Shown here piece by piece: positions 59,563-64,000 of a DNA stretch of 64,000 bases. Below the pieces are notes generated by a model. The model saw nothing but the letters and a program-made list of their open reading frames with translations, was not told the origin of the DNA and did not search any database. The position numbers and the translations under genes were made by a program. Numbering within the stretch: the stretch's first letter is position 1; each line of letters starts with the position of its first letter. Location: contig NZ_VMBG01000002.1 in the NCBI RefSeq assembly GCF_007559335.1, positions 612,501 to 676,500 of the forward strand, written 5' to 3'. Source of the DNA: Rariglobus hedericola (GTDB lineage: Bacteria > Verrucomicrobiota > Verrucomicrobiia > Opitutales > Opitutaceae).

Positions 59563-61767
59563 TCAAACTGCGATGAGATGCCACTGGTGGCTGATGAAAT
59601 CGGCGGACGCGCCGGGAACGTGCAGGCCGGAGTGAAGGAGCACATCGCCGGCCATCACGGTTTCGATTTCGTCGAGACGGACGCGGTAGTTCTTTTTCGG
59701 GTCGAGACCGCGGAGCTTGAGGTAGCGGTGCGGAGCGTTGGGCTCGGAGAGCACGCTGACATGGGTGACGAGGGCTTGGGACGCGTCTGCGGCGACGATC
59801 ATCCAAGCGGCTTCCTGGGATTCGAAGGGGTTCTTCAGGCGGTAAAGATCACCTGTGAGAAGCAGGGGGCGAATCTGCTTATAGAACGCCGTCTGGCGTT
59901 TGACCTCGGCTTTTTCGTCGGCGGGCAAGGCGGCGAGATCGAGTTCATAGCCAAACGCGCCGGTGAAGGCGATGTCACCACGCGTGCGGAACGGGGTGTT
60001 GCGACCGACCTGGTGGTTGGGAACGGCGGAGACGTGCGCGGCCATGGTGCTGAAAGGATATACGAGGCTGGTGCCGTATTGGATGCGCAGGCGGGTGATG
60101 GCGTCGGAATTATCGCTCGTCCAGATCTGCGGCATGTAGGCGAGGATACCGGGGTCGAAGCGCCCGCCGCCGCCTGAGCAGCCCTCGAACAGGATGTGCG
60201 GGAACTCGCGGGTGAAGCGCTCCATGATCTCGTAAAGGCCGAGCACGTAGCGATGGGCGGTTTCCTGCTGGCGTCCGGCGGGGAGCGCGGCCGAACCGGT
60301 CTCGGTCATGTGGCGGTTCATGTCCCACTTCACGTAGGTGATGGGCGTGTCGCGGAGGATTTGCGCGATGCGTTGATAAATTTCTTCGCGCACCTCGGCG
60401 CGGGAAAAATCGAGGATCAACTGCTGGCGGCCTTCGGTGCGGGGACGCTGCGGCACATGGATGCACCAGTCGGGATGCGCGCGGTAAAGGTCGCTGTCGA
60501 CCGAGACCATCTCGGGTTCGAACCAGAGGCCGAATTCCACGCCCTTGGCCTTGATGCGTCGGGCGAGGTCGTTGAGGCCGCCGGGAAGTTTTTTGCGGTC
60601 AACGACCCAGTCGCCGAGCGAGGTGCGGTCGTCGTCGCGTTTGCCGAACCAGCCGTCGTCGAGGACGAACAACTCCACGCCGAGCTCCGCGCCGGCGGTG
60701 GCGATGGCCTCGAGCTTGGTGGCATTGAAGTCGAAGTAAGTCGCCTCCCAGTTGTTGACGAGAATCGGGCGGGGCTTGTCGCGCCAGGCGACCGGCAGCA
60801 GGTGGCTGCGGTAAAACCGGTGCAGAGCGCGCGACATGCCGCCGAGGCCTTCGGGCGAAAACACGAGCACCGCTTCGGGCGTCTGGAACGTGTCGCCGGC
60901 CCCGAGCTGCCACGCGAAGTCGAACGGGTTGATGCCGATCTGAGTGCGGGCGGTGGAGAACGGGTCGAGCTCGACCTGCGCGAGAAAGTTGCCGCTGTAA
61001 ACGAGGTTGAAGCCGTAAACGGAGCCGTGCTCTTCGTTGGCGCCGAGTTCGGCGAGGGCGATGAACGGGCTTTGCTGGTGGCTGCTGGTGCCGCGGCGGC
61101 TTTCGACCGACTGAACACCGGGACGAAGTGCGGAGATATGCGTGTCGCGTTCGCGCGCCCAGGCGCCGGAGAGCTGGATGAAGCGGTGATTCGCGAAAGA
61201 GCTGTCGAAATCAATCGAGGCCGACAAAGCGCGGCGCACTTCGAGCGGGGCGGTGCCGGCGTTCACGATGCGCACCGAGCGCGTGATGACGGGATGGTTT
61301 GCGAAGACTGTGTAGAGCAACTCCACGCGAAGCCCGAGCAGGGCGTCGATGAGGACAAGCGTGAGCGTGTCGGCATCGGCGGGTGTTTCCACAAAGGTGG
61401 AGGGCAGGCCGGCGAGGGCGGGTTTGCCCGCTTCGATACGATGCGAGTCGTAGCGCAACGAGAGAATGCGTGAACCGGTCTGCGGCTGATAAACATCCAG
61501 CGCGGGCTCGCGAAAGTCGGAATTGCCGAACGTGGGGAATTCCAGTGGCAGCGTATCGAGGCTCACGCCTTGGTTGGCGCCGGCGAGTGTGGGGCTGAAG
61601 GCGCGGTCGCGCAGACGGACATTATCCAATCCTAAGGCAGAGGCCGCTAGAGCGGGTCCCCAGTAGAGATTAATCGGGAAGCCGTGCTCCGTCACCTTGA
61701 TCGCGTAGGTGGAGGCACCGGCTTGGAGGATGAAAAGAGACTGGGCCTCGATAAAATGGATCGCCAT
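59563..61767 (-). CDS. Alpha-galactosidase, glycoside hydrolase family 36
   Basis: Hydrolyses terminal alpha-galactosides such as raffinose or galactomannan side chains. The 734-aa length and layout (N-terminal beta-sandwich, central barrel, C-terminal beta domain) are typical. The nucleophile D482 (YVKWDMNRHMTE) and acid/base D552 (WTSDNSDA) lie 70 residues apart as in characterised GH36 enzymes. There is no signal peptide, so it works on imported oligosaccharides. Head to head with the IclR-type regulator gene. Confidence 0.95.
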   Translation of the reverse strand: MAIHFIEAQSLFILQAGASTYAIKVTEHGFPINLYWGPALAASALGLDNVRLRDRAFSPTLAGANQGVSLDTLPLEFPTFGNSDFREPALDVYQPQTGSRILSLRYDSHRIEAGKPALAGLPSTFVETPADADTLTLVLIDALLGLRVELLYTVFANHPVITRSVRIVNAGTAPLEVRRALSASIDFDSSFANHRFIQLSGAWARERDTHISALRPGVQSVESRRGTSSHQQSPFIALAELGANEEHGSVYGFNLVYSGNFLAQVELDPFSTARTQIGINPFDFAWQLGAGDTFQTPEAVLVFSPEGLGGMSRALHRFYRSHLLPVAWRDKPRPILVNNWEATYFDFNATKLEAIATAGAELGVELFVLDDGWFGKRDDDRTSLGDWVVDRKKLPGGLNDLARRIKAKGVEFGLWFEPEMVSVDSDLYRAHPDWCIHVPQRPRTEGRQQLILDFSRAEVREEIYQRIAQILRDTPITYVKWDMNRHMTETGSAALPAGRQQETAHRYVLGLYEIMERFTREFPHILFEGCSGGGGRFDPGILAYMPQIWTSDNSDAITRLRIQYGTSLVYPFSTMAAHVSAVPNHQVGRNTPFRTRGDIAFTGAFGYELDLAALPADEKAEVKRQTAFYKQIRPLLLTGDLYRLKNPFESQEAAWMIVAADASQALVTHVSVLSEPNAPHRYLKLRGLDPKKNYRVRLDEIETVMAGDVLLHSGLHVPGASADFISHQWHLIAV

Positions 61768-61941
61768 GGGAAGTGGTTAAAAGCGGCCAAGTTGCCGCAA
61801 CGGGCGGCTGGAATCCAGTCTATCCTGTGGACGCAGGTCGTGTGGTCGCGACGCGATCACATGCGAGAAAGGTTGGCCGGTCATCGTTCTATATATTGGA
61901 ACTGTTTTGAGGTGGTCGCGGTTATCGGATTGAACGGTGGC

Positions 61942-62697
61942 ATGCCTCTTGGAACCGCCCCGTCCGCCAATCATACGCTCGTGAATGGATTGCGGCTGCT
62001 GGAGATCATCGCGGCCGGGGCGGAAGAGTTTTCCGTGTCGGAACTGGCCAAAGATATGGGCCTGCCGAAAAGCCATGCGCATCGTTTGCTGCGCACGCTG
62101 CTGGACGCGGGCTATGTGGCGCAGTCGGCCGACACACATAAATACCGGTCGGATTTCCGGTTACTGGCGCTGGCCGGCCCCTTTGCCGAGCGGCTGCCGT
62201 TACGCGTGCACGGCGGGCCGGTGTTGCGGGCCTTGTCCGAGGCCGCGCACAGCAGTTCCTATATCGCGGTGCCGCATCAGGGAGCGCCGTTGATCATCAT
62301 GAGCGACCTCTATCGCGGTGTGCGTCCGCCGCATGCGCTGGGGTTGGGAGAGCGGTTGGTGCGCCACGCGACGGCATTTGGAAAACTGTTTCTCGCGCTC
62401 AAGCGGCTGCCGTTCGAGTCGGGCGAACTGAAGCGACTCACGCCGAATACGATCACCACCGTGCGCGAGCTGAGATCGGAACTCGCCGGCATCCGGCGCC
62501 AGGGCTACGCGGTGAACCGGTGCGAGAATAGCAAAGATCTGTATTCGTTTGCGGCCCCAGTTTTCGACGCCACCGGAGTGCTTCAGGGCGCGATTGGGCT
62601 GGCGGTGCCACCGGGCTTGGTCAACCGCGAGGGCGAGGAGCATTTCGTCGGATTGGTGCTCAAGGCCGCAGGGAAACTTTCCGCGCAGAGCCTTTAG
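61942..62697 (+). CDS. IclR family transcriptional regulator
   Basis: A 251-aa regulator with an N-terminal winged helix (LVNGLRLLEIIAAGAEEFSVSELAKDMGLPKSHAHRLLRTLL) and a C-terminal effector domain (about 85-245). IclR proteins usually control catabolic genes next to them in response to the substrate; the amidohydrolase and Rieske genes follow directly. The ATG at 61942 starts just ahead of the helix-turn-helix; the 174-base gap to the divergent alpha-galactosidase gene should contain promoters and operators. Confidence 0.92.
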   Translation: MPLGTAPSANHTLVNGLRLLEIIAAGAEEFSVSELAKDMGLPKSHAHRLLRTLLDAGYVAQSADTHKYRSDFRLLALAGPFAERLPLRVHGGPVLRALSEAAHSSSYIAVPHQGAPLIIMSDLYRGVRPPHALGLGERLVRHATAFGKLFLALKRLPFESGELKRLTPNTITTVRELRSELAGIRRQGYAVNRCENSKDLYSFAAPVFDATGVLQGAIGLAVPPGLVNREGEEHFVGLVLKAAGKLSAQSL

Positions 62698-62715
62698 CGG
62701 CGACGATTTTTAATT

Positions 62716-63768
62716 ATGATCATCGACTGCGATATTCACGTTTACCCCAACAGCCGGTGTCCGCTCGCACCGTTTATTCCCGCGGCTTTTCGCGAGGCCG
62801 TGGCCATGCGGCAAGACAGCAGTCCCGGTCATGGTTATGCCAATCCCTTTGGCGTGGACCGGCGGGATGTGGTGTCCGAGACGCCGGCGGATGTGGTGCG
62901 GCTTCACCTCGATCCGCTCGGGATCACCTACGGTGTGCTCCAACCGCAACCGGGTATGAGCGTGTCGCTGATTCACTCGATCGATGTGGCCAACGCCCTG
63001 GCGCGCGCGGCGAACGACTGGCTCATCGAAACCTATCTGAGGCATGATCCGCGTTTCCTCGGATCGATCTGTGTGAACATGGCGGATCCGGCGGGTGCCG
63101 CGGCGGAAATCCGTCGCTTGGGAGCGCATCCGCAGATGGTGCAAGTGCTGACGTGCGGGGAGGGCCTGCATCTCTTCGGGCATCGTGCTTACGATCCGGT
63201 TTACGAAGCTTGCTGCGAGATGGGACTGGTGTTTGCGGTTCATCCCGGGTTCGAAGGCTCGTTGCGTTCGAGCACGCCGGTCGGGCGTCCTTCGAGTTAT
63301 TTTGAGTGGCACAATTCACTCCCGCTGACCTATCAGGCGCACGTCGGTAGTCTCGTTGCCGAGGGAACGTTTGAGAAATTCCCCGGGCTCAAAACGATTT
63401 TTGTCGAAGGCGGCGTGAGCTGGCTGGCGCCGTTGTTGTGGCGCATGGATAAAAACTTCAAGGCGCTGCGCAGCACGGTTCCCTGGTTGCGCGAGGCTCC
63501 ATCGGAGTATGTGCTGAGGCATTGCCGGCTGAGCACACAACCGGTCGAAGAACCGGAAAATCCCGCGCACTTGGTGCAGCTTTACGAGATGGTGAAGGCG
63601 GAAAAGACGCTGTGTTTTTCGACGGATTTTCCGCACTGGGATTTCGATGATCCCCAGCGCGCGTTCCCCTCAGCGTTGCCTCCGCTGATGAAGCAACGCA
63701 TTCTCTACGACAATGCGGCCGAGCTCTACGGCCTGCCCGTGCGGGTTAACGCGGAGGGTGTGTCGTGA
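62716..63768 (+). CDS. Amidohydrolase 2 family enzyme
   Basis: A 350-aa TIM-barrel metalloenzyme. Metal-binding features: DCDIHVYP near the N-terminus, the HPGFEG His in the middle, and FSTDFPHWDFDDP near the C-terminus, the signature of the ACMSD-like decarboxylase/hydrolase family. The product is likely to act on a ring-cleavage or lactone metabolite in a catabolic pathway with the Rieske protein that follows. It begins 18 bases after the IclR gene. Confidence 0.92.
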   Translation: MIIDCDIHVYPNSRCPLAPFIPAAFREAVAMRQDSSPGHGYANPFGVDRRDVVSETPADVVRLHLDPLGITYGVLQPQPGMSVSLIHSIDVANALARAANDWLIETYLRHDPRFLGSICVNMADPAGAAAEIRRLGAHPQMVQVLTCGEGLHLFGHRAYDPVYEACCEMGLVFAVHPGFEGSLRSSTPVGRPSSYFEWHNSLPLTYQAHVGSLVAEGTFEKFPGLKTIFVEGGVSWLAPLLWRMDKNFKALRSTVPWLREAPSEYVLRHCRLSTQPVEEPENPAHLVQLYEMVKAEKTLCFSTDFPHWDFDDPQRAFPSALPPLMKQRILYDNAAELYGLPVRVNAEGVS

Positions 63769-64000
63769 ACCGCGGTTCCCGCCCATGTGAAGCCGGCACG
63801 GCGGCACCGCTGAAATCCATTGATAAGGCGTTTGCGCTGGCGGGTGATCCCCAGGGTGCCGTTCCGAAAAAACGCACGCGCGAAGTCGTCGCGGGTCGGG
63901 CCGACGAGGTGCCGGAGGGCGCGCGAAAGATTGTGCAGATCGGACATCTTTCCATCGGCATCTTTCACCTGAAGGACGGCTATCACGCCGTGCGAAACTA
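63765..64000 (+). CDS. Rieske [2Fe-2S] protein, partial at window edge
   Basis: The GTG at 63765 overlaps the stop of the amidohydrolase (GTGA), indicating translational coupling. After about 50 N-terminal residues come DEVPEGARKIVQIGHLSIG and IFHLKDGYHAVRN, which is how Rieske ferredoxin and nitrite-reductase-small-subunit-like domains begin; the cluster-binding CxH motifs lie beyond the window. It would supply electrons to an oxygenase or act alone in the same catabolic operon. Confidence 0.8.
   Translation, partial: MNRGSRPCEAGTAAPLKSIDKAFALAGDPQGAVPKKRTREVVAGRADEVPEGARKIVQIGHLSIGIFHLKDGYHAVRN

Overview
The window looks like a chromosomal segment of a Verrucomicrobiota bacterium, most likely of the Opitutaceae type. 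The evidence is high GC coding sequence with strong third-position bias, two PEP-CTERM secreted proteins, Gram-negative envelope genes (OpgD, an outer-membrane barrel, DsbD) and a chlamydial-type class Ic ribonucleotide reductase (Chlamydiota and Verrucomicrobiota are sister phyla). These are inferences from gene content; there is no rRNA or other phylogenetic marker in the window.

Layout. 0.2-4.9 kb: nrdB-nrdA closed by a strong terminator. 4.9-12.5 kb: accessory region, partly AT-rich, with a coiled-coil membrane protein, a HEPN/RES toxin-like protein, other unknowns, a trypsin-like protease, dispersed 18-bp repeats and two 21-bp-period arrays. 12.6-22.3 kb: SRPBCC protein, a pentameric ligand-gated ion channel homologue, a PEP-CTERM protein, glycosyltransferase, glutamate racemase carrying an in-frame palindromic insertion, a translationally coupled radical SAM / small membrane peptide / signal peptidase I cassette, a second PEP-CTERM protein and a GAF-LytTR regulator. 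22.4-47.5 kb: a large G8/fibronectin-III secreted protein, deacetylase, glycosyltransferase, coiled-coil protein, metallo-beta-lactamase-fold protein, ATP-grasp protein, ferritin-like protein, OpgD, two response regulators, aldo/keto reductase, outer-membrane barrel, three tandem paralogues, stress proteins, lipase and a LysR regulator.

47.7-56.1 kb is the most striking part: a leader with mutually exclusive hairpins, then 25 recognisable tRNA genes plus remnants packed into 2.2 kb, then an HNH endonuclease, a FliA-like sigma factor, an unknown 162-aa coiled-coil protein, an RtcB-type RNA ligase and two further unknowns, all on the plus strand. Almost all tRNAs have G instead of the near-universal U at T-loop position 55 and lack the D-loop GG pair, so the whole set shares a re-engineered elbow. 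One, with an Asn anticodon, has a class II body. I read this as a self-contained tRNA replacement and RNA-repair island, probably used when the normal tRNAs are damaged; the function is inference, the sequence features are direct.

56.1-64 kb: a DsbD-like thiol reductase, a membrane protein, an S24/S26-like lipoprotein coupled to a GH36 alpha-galactosidase, and a divergent IclR regulator / amidohydrolase / Rieske protein cluster that runs off the window.

A family of short near-perfect palindromes (core TTGTAACTTATTAAGTTACAA or close) occurs at 17.2, 37.5, 42.2 and 43.7 kb, once inside the coding sequence of murI.
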